A DNA stretch of 64,000 bases from positions 7,530,879 through 7,594,878 of the forward strand of contig NC_067206.1 in assembly GCF_026262505.1 (NCBI RefSeq), read 5' to 3'. A program made the position numbers and the translations under genes. Positions 9,827 through 19,352 of the stretch are shown in pieces (within the stretch, counting starts at the first letter, position 1; the number at the start of each line of letters is the position of its first letter). This DNA is from Trichomonas vaginalis G3 (taxonomy: Eukaryota; Parabasalia; Trichomonadida; Trichomonadidae). The notes beneath the pieces were generated by a model. That model saw only the letters and a list, made by a program, of their open reading frames with translations. It did no database searches and had not been told where the DNA came from.

Positions 9827-10294
9827 ATGACTTTCTTAATAAATGTCAAAGATAAAATTCTGGGCTCAGCAGAACTCACAGCTGAAGAAAGATCAATATA
9901 TTCTGAACAGCTCGAATATATTACATCTAAAACAAACGAAATTGAAAATTTATCGAAAGATCAGTTTTTAATTACCACACAGTTTGAGTCTATTGAACGC
10001 CAAATGAAAACAATAGAAACAAATGTTCAAAATGGAGAAGCTATATACAATAAAATCAATTCATCAATAAATCGATTAAACTTGATTCTATCTGGATATA
10101 ATATCGTGATAGAATCTACCAATAATACCTGGGGAAAATTCGAAAAAATCGAAGATTTGCTCACTGAAGTACAAGAAAAGAAAGATATAATTGATCAGAG
10201 GAAACAAAAAATTATCGAAGAAGCTCAGAGAATTGTGAGCGAAAATACAAAAGACAATAATGGAACCGATGAAAAAATTGAAGTTGGCGTTTGA
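9827..10294 (+). CDS. Small coiled-coil protein, function unknown
   Basis: A 155-residue protein from the ATG at 9827, chosen because an Inr-like element overlaps the region between it and the ATG at 9791. From about residue 25 to 135 the sequence is helical with heptad-like spacing and many E, K, Q, I and N residues, predicting a coiled coil. The last 20 residues are polar and charged. There is no signal peptide or membrane span. It stops at TGA. Short coiled-coil proteins of this size occur in tethering and kinetochore complexes, but no specific family is recognised. Confidence 0.6.
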   Translation: MTFLINVKDKILGSAELTAEERSIYSEQLEYITSKTNEIENLSKDQFLITTQFESIERQMKTIETNVQNGEAIYNKINSSINRLNLILSGYNIVIESTNNTWGKFEKIEDLLTEVQEKKDIIDQRKQKIIEEAQRIVSENTKDNNGTDEKIEVGV

Positions 10295-10768
10295 AGTTCA
10301 TTTTAATAGGTCCTATCTTAAATCTCTGTTCTTTTAATATAGGATTACTTAAATGAATAGTTGTGTTTTTGTTGACTTTAGCCGTAGTTGCGATACAATC
10401 AAAATTATTTCATTTTCATAGTTATATACCTTGTTATTTGATGTAAATACCTCTAATTTAGATGCAAATATCTCTACTGTAGAATACAATTATCCTTTTC
10501 TTGAGTATTTCAAGAAATTTGATTTTTTTTTTATCTGAATGAGTTCATTTGAATTATGTGACCTACAGGTATCTGCATAATGAATTAGATTCTCCTCATT
10601 AAAAGAACAAGTATTTGTTAGAATAAAAACTCTTTCATTGATGCATAGATTAAAGTTATTCCATTATTGTGGAATATGAATGGAATATAATGTAACCAAG
10701 AAAAAATATGAGAAATAAGAATTTCATATGATAAAATTCTTTTTAAAAAGTGACAATTTTGATAAAAA
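10295..10768. promoter_or_regulatory. Spacer with AAAAAGTGACAATTTTG motif before the next ATG
   Basis: This 474-bp spacer holds no gene. At 10745-10761, AAAAAGTGACAATTTTG lies 8 bases before the ATG at 10769. It is the reverse complement of the TTGTCACTTTTT-type element that sits at other starts in this window (12628-12643, 32943-32956). Confidence 0.45.
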
Positions 10769-11419
10769 ATGCAGCTAGCAGATTTTTACGAGGAAGGCGG
10801 CTGCAAATTTTTATTAATTTACGCAGCAATATTCCTTACAATCACAGTTGGGAGTATTGGCCAAGCAGTTTGGCTATTTATTTGGTGGGGAAGAGTGAAA
10901 TACGATTTTAGCGTTAGAAGAAATGGAAATGATCTCGCGTTTGGTCTTTATGTATCCATTCTTAGTGGTTGGATATTTGGAGCTATCTTTTGGTTTTTGG
11001 GCGTATATTCTGCAATTCAAGCGTATATTGTTACAAAATGCCGTGGAAAAACAGGCTCATTCACAGAACTTTTAAAGAATACATCGTTTTTAGCTGGAAT
11101 CGGCTTTCTTATTTCATGTTTTTTGGTAATTATTTGGTCTACAGATAAAAAATGTGCCGAACTCTATTCCAAATCACTATATCCCGGTAACTCAACCAAG
11201 TCTTACCAGACATGGTATAATAAAACCATTAACAGCATTCCAGACGAAAAAAGAGATTTATTTATCCAAAATTTCAACAAATGGCGTTGCAACGAAGGAC
11301 AAACCTACACTGAAATCTTCTTCGGAATCTTTATTTTCGCTTTCATTTTACTAATTCTTTCAATTCCATTCTGCAAATACGTATTAGAGCTTAATGTTGC
11401 ACTTCTTTTAAAGAGCTGA
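10769..11419 (+). CDS. Four-span membrane protein (tetraspanin-like topology)
   Basis: A 216-residue protein with four hydrophobic segments at about 14-36, 56-80, 100-119 and 178-202. Spans 3 and 4 flank a 55-residue loop with two cysteines (KKCAEL, WRCNEG) and two NxS/T glycosylation sequons (NSTK, NKT). This is the topology of a tetraspanin, with spans 1-2 close together and a larger loop before span 4, and trichomonads have tetraspanins. The CCG hallmark is absent, so membership is not certain. It stops at TGA. A surface or vesicle location is likely. Confidence 0.6.
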   Translation: MQLADFYEEGGCKFLLIYAAIFLTITVGSIGQAVWLFIWWGRVKYDFSVRRNGNDLAFGLYVSILSGWIFGAIFWFLGVYSAIQAYIVTKCRGKTGSFTELLKNTSFLAGIGFLISCFLVIIWSTDKKCAELYSKSLYPGNSTKSYQTWYNKTINSIPDEKRDLFIQNFNKWRCNEGQTYTEIFFGIFIFAFILLILSIPFCKYVLELNVALLLKS

Positions 11420-11679
11420 AACACGAGTATTCTATTTTATCTTATTGTTTACTAAATCTATTATTTTATTCAAAAATAATTTTTTTTTTATCAATTTTGA
11501 GAAACATTAATACACAAAAAATTAGAGAAATGGAAATTACAAATACATAACAAATATTTAGTTATCAAAAGAAAAATTTCAAAAAAATATAAAAATAATT
11601 ACTAAGAATTTGGCGTTTTTGATTCGTGTTTTGATTTGTGTCCTTACCTTCTATAGGGCTTATTACTTTTATTTCCATT
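11420..11679. other. Convergent spacer
   Basis: A 260-bp A/T-rich convergent intergenic region; nothing recognised. Confidence 0.4.
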
Positions 11680-12627
11680 TTACTGGCTATTTTGAGAATT
11701 TGGATTTTGTTTTTGCTGAGGAGGTATTTGTCCTTGTGGAGGTGGCCCATTCTGAAAATTTTGTTGTCCAGAAGACTGTTGTTGGCCTTGCATTGAATTT
11801 TGTTGATGATTTTGTTGATTTGTCGGATTTTGTTGCTGATTTTGTTGATTTGTCGGATTTTGTTGTTGATTTTGTTGAGATGCTGTATTTTGTTGTTGAT
11901 TTTGCTGAGATGCTGTATTTTGTTGTTGATTTTGCTGAGGTACCGGGTTTTGTTGTTGATTTTGTTGATTGTTTGATTTTTGTGATTGATTCGATTGTGA
12001 TTTCTGGTTAGGCTTTTTTCCATTCGCATTAAATTGCTTGTTCGAATTTTGTTTGCGAGGTTGAGAATTATTATCATTGTATGAATGATCGTTGGGCATG
12101 TTCTCGAAGCTTTTTGCATTTTTCTGATCTGATTGGTCGTTGTTTTGATCATCATTTTTATACGAACTTTCTCTGTTTGAATTAAAGCGTGGTTTTTCTT
12201 GAGCAGGCTTGTTAACAATTTTAAGACTTTTCTTGAGGCTTCGTTTTAGTCTCTTAAAGTCAACCAAATTTTTACGTTTCATAAGAAGATTGCAAATATC
12301 TTCGCGCAATAAATTATTGAGCCTGAGTTTAGTAGCAAAAGCAGTTGAAGAAATTGGAACATCAAACTTGAATCCGCTTGTAGAATCAATTGTGGAACCA
12401 AGATTATATGAAAATCCAGTAGAAATCGGTTTTTCTTCATTCACCATAACAGTTTCGATAGGAATTTCATCGTGTTGTTCGGGTATTTTGCAAGGAATCG
12501 CGTGATAATTAATATCGTCTGCAAATATTGAATAAATCATCGGATATCTTTGTTTGAAATCTGTATGTGGTTCTTCGAAGCGCTTATAAGGCTTATAAGG
12601 TATATTTGAAATTTTGGGAAAATTCAT
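11680..12627 (-). CDS. Q/N-rich low-complexity protein
   Basis: A 315-residue protein from the ATG at 12627; an in-frame upstream extension lies before the Inr-like element at 12628-12641 and is excluded. Residues 1-130 are of mixed composition, followed by a basic stretch (KRLKRSLKKSLK). From about 150 onward the protein is dominated by N, Q, S and K, with 10-residue tandem repeats of the type QQNQQQNPTN (roughly 11770-12000) and a P/Q-rich end. This composition is prion-like and typical of RNA-granule or scaffold proteins, but no domain is recognised. The gene converges with the four-span protein gene. Confidence 0.7.
   Translation of the reverse strand: MNFPKISNIPYKPYKRFEEPHTDFKQRYPMIYSIFADDINYHAIPCKIPEQHDEIPIETVMVNEEKPISTGFSYNLGSTIDSTSGFKFDVPISSTAFATKLRLNNLLREDICNLLMKRKNLVDFKRLKRSLKKSLKIVNKPAQEKPRFNSNRESSYKNDDQNNDQSDQKNAKSFENMPNDHSYNDNNSQPRKQNSNKQFNANGKKPNQKSQSNQSQKSNNQQNQQQNPVPQQNQQQNTASQQNQQQNTASQQNQQQNPTNQQNQQQNPTNQQNHQQNSMQGQQQSSGQQNFQNGPPPQGQIPPQQKQNPNSQNSQ
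11770..12000 (-). repeat. 30-bp tandem repeats coding Q/N decapeptides
   Basis: Imperfect 30-bp units (plus-strand form TTTTGTTGTTGATTTTGTTG) are repeated about seven times and code for QNQQQN-type decapeptides inside the Q/N-rich gene. Confidence 0.75.
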
Positions 12628-12641
12628 AATGAAAAAAGTGA
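12628..12641 (-). promoter_or_regulatory. Inr-like promoter abutting ATG
   Basis: On the minus strand GTCACTTTTTTCATT ends directly before the ATG at 12627. It closely resembles the trichomonad Initiator and the element at 32943-32954. Confidence 0.65.
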
Positions 12642-12757
12642 CATTTTCATTTTTTTTTCTTTGCTTCCAATACATATATTTATGTTTATCAGCATTTCTA
12701 AAAAAATTAATAAAAAAAATAAGATGATTTTTAATATAAATACATAATACAAACAAT

Positions 12758-15700
12758 TTATTCAATCATATTTCTAACAATAGTTCCATTATCATTGGAA
12801 ATTGTATCATCGCCTCCACAGCTTATTAAAGTTTCAATGAAACCCAAGTTCTTGGATATTAGTGCAGCATGGAGTGGGGTATTTCCATCCAATCTTTGTG
12901 CATTTGGATTACAACCAAATTTCACGAGTTTCTTTATTAATTCGTGTTGATCATTTTGAGAATCGTCTCCATATTTAACTATATGGTAAATTGCATTTTC
13001 ACCAAATGTATTTACAGCATTAATATTCAATATATTCGATTCCATGATATTTTCTGCAACATTTTGGTTGAGAATACACATATCGAAAAATATCAATTTC
13101 GTGAAGAAATTGTAATTTTGAGTAAGAATTGTAACATCGTAGTTTTTGAAAAACTGATAAACAATGTTAGTATAATCAATATAACTATCTAATACGTAAT
13201 AAGACTCATTCATTTCTCCCGTCAAACTTAGCATTTCTTCAGAGTTTTTCTCTTCTGGTTTGAAATCTAAATCAATAAAAGCCGTCAAAACAGAAACAGC
13301 ATTATTAATTGCAGCAACTTGAAATGCTGTATGATTATCATCATCTACAAGCATAATATCTGCTTTATGGGATATCAAGAAGAAGAAACATCTAATCGAA
13401 TCATACATAGCAGAAATATGTAATAAAGACGAATGTGGCTTTTCTTTTGTTTTGTATTTCAAGCTAAGTTTTCCTGATTTCACGTAATGCTTCAATGCGT
13501 GATTATAATCAAGTTTTATCATCTCTATAATATCTTCAGGAGTCAAGTAGTTGCTATGCAATTTCAAGAATTTCTGCTCTTTCATTTCTTTCGATTTTTT
13601 CATCGAAGAATTCAGATTTGTTATGAATTTCTTCATTTGTTCTGTTGTTGCTAAATCAAAAGGAGTATTTCCTTCTGCATCTTGCAATGTCAATCTTCTT
13701 GTATCTTTTCCAATGAAGTAACGACAAATGATTTGGTAATTATTCGCAGCTGCATAATGCAAAGGAGTTCTTCCTTTTTTATCAAAGCAAAACAGACTCC
13801 CATTGACTTCAAGAATTTCAATAACTTTTGTCATTTCAAATTGTTTTTCTTCATTCAAGTTTGGAACTTTTGCAGCGTAATGAAGAAGAGAACAACCATC
13901 TTCATCAATTGTATCACATTCACAGCCATTATTTAACAAGAAAGGAATAACTTCATTGGCACAAAAATCGATTGCCTTTTTGATATAATTACTTTTGTTT
14001 CTAATGAATAATTTATTATCTCTCAACATCAAATCAATGAAATCTGTTGAAGATTTTGTCATTGAATAACTCAATTCATCCATTATTTTATGTCTAAGTT
14101 CTTTATCTTTATGCTTAGATGCAATATGTATTGGTAATTGTCCATTTTTATCTCTTATGCATGCATTTGCATCATTTTTAATAAGGAATTTAATGGCTTT
14201 TATGTCTCCATCTCTTGATTTAATATGCAGCAAAGTTTCACCATTTTCATTTACTCCATCAATAGCAACTGTTCCTTTATTACTTACTATATTTGGTGTT
14301 GCGCCATGTTTAAGCAAGTACTTAACATTTTCGTAGTTTCCTGATGCAGTTTCTCTTGCTAAAATTGTGAAATTATTTTTATTTGTCGCATCAATTGCTT
14401 TGTGTCCTTTTCCATCAATTATATCTGTTCTTGCTCCATTATCAATAAGTAATTTAACTATTTCTAATGTTCCATTTTCACATGCTCTTCCAAGAGCTGT
14501 CATTCCATGGGAATCTACTGCATCAATATTAATTTCATTCATTCTTAAAATTAAATTAACAATTTGCAATTGGTCGTAATGACTTGCAACATGAAGAATT
14601 GTTGATCCTCTTGATGTAACAACATTAGGATGTTCTTTCATGATGAATGCTTGAACAGCAGTGATCCTTCCTGACTTTATATCCGAAATAAGATCATTGT
14701 ATTTCTCATAGTTTTCAGATGGAGGATCAAATGTCAAATTTTCATCTTCAAAGTAAATACATTCTTCTTCTTCGTTTTGTTTTGTTTCTGGTTTGGATTG
14801 TTGATTATTATAAGATGGATCACTTTCTCCCATATACAATGAATCAGTTGTTTTAAATAAACTAATGTTTTCTTCTGTAGTTATTTCATTGTCACTTTTT
14901 TGTTTCAAATTTGACAATTTTTCATTTATTTCATTAATTTTTGCGGATAAATCATCAAATCTTTTTTCGTATTTATTGTCATCATCAAGATATACAGCTT
15001 TCCTTTGGATCTTTTGAGAGTTGAAGCTTCTTTTATCTGACCAAATATGAGGATTTCTGTTTTCCAAGTGAGGAGAACCAGGATCATTTGCTTTTGGTAA
15101 TTTTTCATCAAAACTTGTGTCAATTGATGATTTCGGTTTATCTGAGATATCAACTTTGGCAGTTTCTGTTGAAATAGAAAGAGGTTTAGTTTGTCCTTCA
15201 ACGTCAACAGGAATGTTGAAAGAAATATCAAGCTTTGGCGGTGGAACTTTCTTTCTTTTTGTTTGGGAAGAAACAGAATCACTTTCTTGCAAAATTTCAA
15301 AAGATTTTTCATATTGCAAAGATAATTTTGGATTTTTCTGTTTAGTTTCTCCAATGTTATGATCTGTTTTAAGACTTGTCAATGAATCAGTTTGAGATTC
15401 CATTTCATCTTTAACAATTTTCTTGTTCAGTAATTTTGTTTTATCAATAATTGCTGAGTTATCAATGCTGTCAATCGTTCCTGGATCTGATGATGACTCT
15501 TCTTCATCTTCACTTACAAATACAAACCTTTCGAAGCTCGATGTCAGCAGTTTTGGTGGTGGAACTTGGTTTGAAGTTGATGATTTTATGCTAATTTTCT
15601 CAGAATCACTGGAATCATCAGAAACATTATTGAATTTCGGTGATTGACTTGTTAATGACTCATTATCATCTGATTTTTCATTGTTTTCTATCACTTTTTG

Positions 15701-17211
15701 CAAAATTATTTCTGATTTGTTTTCTAAAGTGTTGTTTGGAGTTTCTTGTGTATTGATATTCTTTTCTTTCTTGACGACTTTTCGTTTTGGAATAATTATC
15801 GTCTTTTTTCTGATAATTCTTCTTTTTATAATTTTTCTTGTGGGTGTTGCTGCTTTTGGCTTCATTTGAATATCATCCAATGAAGATGTATCAAAGGGCT
15901 TTTGCGTTTTCTTTTGAGGAGTCAAAGGATTTTTATTATTTATTTTTGTTTTGAGAACTTTGACTTTTACTCTACGAGCAGGCGATTTAATGACTCTTAC
16001 TTGCTTCTTAGATGTTACTAGAAGCTTTCGTTTCTTTGAAATTTGAGATCTTACTGATTCTTGCGTAATTTGAGGGGCTACGGTTTTATTTGGTCCAACA
16101 AGTGCTTGTTTAGCTTTCTTTTTAGTTATTCTTCTAGCTCTGGCTGCTTTTACTTTTGGTTTTGGCGTTTTTGGGATATTTAATTGCGATTTTTCAACAA
16201 TATCAACTAACTCAGGGTCAACAGTCTTAGGGAATGCATTCTTTCGTTTGGCCTTAGGTGTTTTTGGTATCTTTTTTGGAGATTTTAATAAATTATTGGT
16301 AATTGCTTCTGACTCATAAGTAATTGGTTCACTTTTAGGTAATTTACGACCTTTTATTTTGTTATTCTTGACTTGTACAGGGTTTGATTGTTCATCTAAT
16401 GTTGAATTTGCTTTTGTTGAATTTTTCTTGATTATTGTATTATATAATGATACGTCATCAAAAGTAACTTTAGCGGTTTTCACAGATTTCGATGTATTTT
16501 TGTTTTTTCTCTTTCTTTTTTTAATTTTGACATTTTTTTCTTGAGTTTCTGAGCCAACTAAAGGCGGTGGGTCATAAGTACTATTAGGATCTGATGATAA
16601 TACGCTATCACTCAAAAACAACGCGGATATTTCATTTAAGTCGTTCTTGTGAGCAATACTTGCAGGAGTTATCCCGTTTTTATCAGGTAGGTTAAGAGCT
16701 CCGTTATGCAGTAAGAAGTCTACGGCCTCTTCTCTTTTATTGACAACAGCTAAGTGTAAAGGAGTAATCCCATTCTCACTTTTTGCGTTGACATCAGCAC
16801 CATGATTTTTTAAAATTTTCAAGTTTTCTAGTAGCCCTTCACGAGCGGCAAAATGAATTGGCTGTAGTTGGTGAGCAGCAATTGCGTGTATATCTAAACC
16901 TTTATGTATAAGAAATGATATAATTTCTGCACAGTTGTCGTTTCTTGCAGCAATATGCAAAGCTGTTTGCCCGTCAGGCAATGTAAAATGTATATTACAG
17001 CCGATGCTTTCAAGATATTTGACAACAGTATACTTTCCGTATCGAACTGCCCAAAGAAAAGGTGAATATTTATAAATTTTTGATGAATTTCATGAATATT
17101 GAAAAGAACTTTCCTTAGACTATCTAATATGCTTATATCTTTGATTTGAGATACTTTTTCTTTGATTTTCTCCAATGGATATCGAGAAATCAAAGAGAAA
17201 ATCTCATCCAT
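12758..17211 (-). CDS. Giant ankyrin-repeat protein with long disordered basic middle; N-terminal frameshift
   Basis: The main frame (16981 down to 12758) gives more than 1400 residues. It continues upstream in frame to about 17110 as KYSPFLWAVRYGKYTVVKYL, an ankyrin repeat. Ankyrin repeats (TALHIAAR, TPLHLAVV, SLLHYAAK, TPLHYAAA, TPLHAALI) occupy both ends. The middle 650 or so residues are disordered and rich in K, S, T and E with nuclear-localisation-like basic runs and two PPPKL motifs. The probable start, ATG at 17211 (MDEIFSLISRYPLEK), is in another frame; the two frames meet in an A/T run near 17080-17110, where one extra A would join them. This is a real lesion, a polymorphism or an assembly error. 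Ankyrin families are hugely expanded in trichomonads; the partner is unknown. Confidence 0.78.
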
Positions 17212-17230
17212 AATGGTTACCGTTAAAGAT

Positions 17231-17258
17231 TTTGAGGGGGAGGCGGTGATACCCCCAA
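17231..17258. promoter_or_regulatory. G/C-rich GGGGG...CCCCC element upstream of the ankyrin gene
   Basis: TTTGAGGGGG, an 11-base spacer, then CCCCCAAA lies about 20 bases before the ATG at 17211 in otherwise A/T-rich DNA. It can form a short stem. TAACGGTA lies between it and the start. A promoter role is inferred from position only. Confidence 0.3.
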
Positions 17259-17608
17259 ATATTAAGGTTTATATTAAAAAGTTAATGCTATATTACCAAT
17301 AGTATGCTCACCATTAAAAGTTAAATAAAATGACAAATAAAATTTTTGTCAAAATTTCATTCAAAAGATTCTTTCTTTGTCAATAGTTTGCGTAAAATAT
17401 ATAGGGAGTACTAGTTAAAATCATATAAAACGAATCGAAAACATCATTGATTTTAGCTAAATTTTATTTATAACTTTGGCGGAAAGCATTTCGCTTTATC
17501 ATATATTGATATGCAATACAAGTTTTATTGAAATACAATATTCCCAAAAGGTAATAGTTCAATAATTTTTTTAAAATATGAAAACATTGCGTAATGTGAA
17601 ATTTCTAA

Positions 17609-17932
17609 CCGAGAACATCAATTTTCGTATTCATTGAACGACAATGGACATGTATAATACCGTTTGCTCCAAAAATAATTGAAACAATATATAATCTGAA
17701 GAAAAGTATAGTGTTTAAGGGAGAATCAGTGCCATTAATCAATTCTATGCAATTGAATGATGATCTGCTCTTTGGACGAATTGCTTTAACCACTCTAAAG
17801 AAACATTGCCGAAAATTAATTCTACGGTTGTATATAAAAGATTTATTTAGTGAGCAAATTACTTCGATATGGACAATCTATCAAAATAAAGATAATCCGG
17901 AAATTCAATCTGGTTTTATGTGTGTGAATTGA
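17609..17932 (+). pseudogene. Start-less open frame, possible gene remnant
   Basis: A 107-codon frame opens after a TAA at 17606-17608 and ends at TGA 17930-17932. Its first ATG is only at the internal MQLNDDLLFGRIA. The composition is protein-like (KKHCRKLILRLYIKDL), but no family is recognised. It may be a gene fragment or chance. Confidence 0.25.
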
Positions 17933-18273
17933 ACGCAATTTTATGTATCCGAATAAAATTATTGTCAATTTTCCAAATGGTCGATTAAAATTTTGGGTCG
18001 GAATAATTATCCTTTACCTATTTAAGAACATTTCATAAACACATGTGAAGAGATTTTTATTGAATGTAATTAACGATCATAGCTTACATTTTATCAGAAA
18101 ATTGAACCGATTTTTTCAAGCCGACTTGTTTTCTTGAATATTGCTATACGAAGAGCGATTATAAATAGACAAATTGAACATTTTATCAAAATTTGAATTG
18201 ATCTCTTCACCTCAAAAATTTGTGGATTTTCAGAGAGAAAATATCTCAAATTTTTTGAATTTAGAAGATGAGT

Positions 18274-18282
18274 TCATTTTTC
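18274..18282 (+). promoter_or_regulatory. Inr-like promoter
   Basis: TCATTTTTC begins 16 bases before the ATG at 18290 and fits the trichomonad Initiator consensus. Confidence 0.5.
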
Positions 18283-18289
18283 GAAAAGA

Positions 18290-18904
18290 ATGTCTGAGCA
18301 AGGCAACCAAGAACTCGCCAAGTCAACAGCTGAACGGATTGCAGCTTCTGGTCTCGTTGAGGAAATGCAACAAAAGCACGAAATCAAGAAACAACATGTT
18401 GAGAATGCTAAATCCGTTGCTGAACAAATCGCAACGTCCGGAAAGGTTGAAGAGATGCAACAGAAGCACGAACTTAAGAAGCAGCACCAAGAAAATGCTA
18501 AATCTCTTGCTGAACAAATTGCAACATCTGGAAAGGTCGAGGAAATGCAGCAAAAGCATGAACTCAAGAAGCAACAGCAAGAGAATGCTAAGTCTCTTGC
18601 AGAGCAAATCGCTACATCCGGAAAGGTTGAAGAGATGCAGCAGAAGCATGAACTCAAGAAGCAGCACCAAGAAAACGCAAAGTCTCTTGCTGAACAAATC
18701 GCTACTTCTGGCAAGGTAGAAGAGATGCACCAGAAGGCAGAGCAGACAAAGGAGCTCAAGGCTAAGGCCAAGGCTGCTGCTGAAGCTGTTGCTGCTTCTG
18801 GCAAGGTAGAAGAGATGCACCAGAAGGCTGAACAAACAAAGGAACTTAAGGCAAAGGCTAAGGCTGCTGCAGAGGCAGTTGCTGCATCTGTCAACAAGGA
18901 GTAA
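18290..18904 (+). CDS. Helical protein built of 30-residue tandem repeats
   Basis: A 204-residue protein. After a 9-residue start (MSEQGNQEL) come six exact-length 30-residue units and a half unit (residues 10-189, then 190-204). The consensus begins AKSLAEQIATSGKVEEMQQK. Units 1-4 end in KKQHQEN-type sequence; units 5-6 are a variant richer in alanine (AKAAAEAVAASGKVEEMHQK, then AEQTKELKAK). The sequence is almost wholly helix-forming, highly charged and without cysteine, suggesting a rod or amphipathic helices. It uses G/C-richer codons than its neighbours (GCTAAGGCC), suggesting strong expression. No family is recognised. The repeat leaves long open frames on the opposite strand, which are shadows. 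Confidence 0.8.
   Translation: MSEQGNQELAKSTAERIAASGLVEEMQQKHEIKKQHVENAKSVAEQIATSGKVEEMQQKHELKKQHQENAKSLAEQIATSGKVEEMQQKHELKKQQQENAKSLAEQIATSGKVEEMQQKHELKKQHQENAKSLAEQIATSGKVEEMHQKAEQTKELKAKAKAAAEAVAASGKVEEMHQKAEQTKELKAKAKAAAEAVAASVNKE
18317..18901 (+). repeat. 90-bp in-frame tandem repeat (about 6.5 copies)
   Basis: The DNA basis of the 30-residue units. Copies 2-4 are most alike and copies 5-6 form a second subtype, which suggests successive duplications within the gene. Confidence 0.85.
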
Positions 18905-19352
18905 GCTAATTCAACTATTGGTACATAGAATAAATTATTTTTCATCCTGCTTTTTTATTACAATTAAACTATTATATTTACATAATTTGCGTGCACATTC
19001 CATGGAAAATGGAATGTTGCAGCCTAGATTCGCATTATTGGTAGACAATTTTGGCATTATTTTATCAAATATAGCACAGTTATTTATTTGAATCGGAATT
19101 GATATCAGTGAAAAACAGACATAATATATTTGATTATATTAGCTTTTATCGCGTATCTTGACTAATGCAATTTGTCCCATAATGTGTAAACATGAAAATT
19201 TGCCCGTAATGCAACAATTCGTAATGAAGTATCTCATTAATAATACACATTGCGCGATAATTACACAAAGAGATTCGATTTTACGTTTGAATTTCGAAAT
19301 TGTCCGTATGTTAAAAAGGCCGAAGCATTTAACAGTATAATATAAACAACAT
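18905..19352. other. Convergent spacer
   Basis: A 448-bp spacer. ATTCCATGGAAAATGGAAT near 18997-19015 is a small imperfect palindrome. No gene supported. Confidence 0.4.

Larger units (their letters stand above)
17212..18289. other. Intergenic region between divergent genes
   Basis: About 1.1 kb. It holds a G/C-rich element (17231-17258) near the ankyrin gene start and an open frame without ATG at 17609-17932 (listed separately). No RNA gene is seen. Confidence 0.5.

Noticed and set aside
18274-18945. A 223-codon minus-strand frame opposite the 30-residue-repeat gene.
   Set aside because: It is a shadow created by the regular repeat composition; the plus frame has the Inr, a good start and helical coding.
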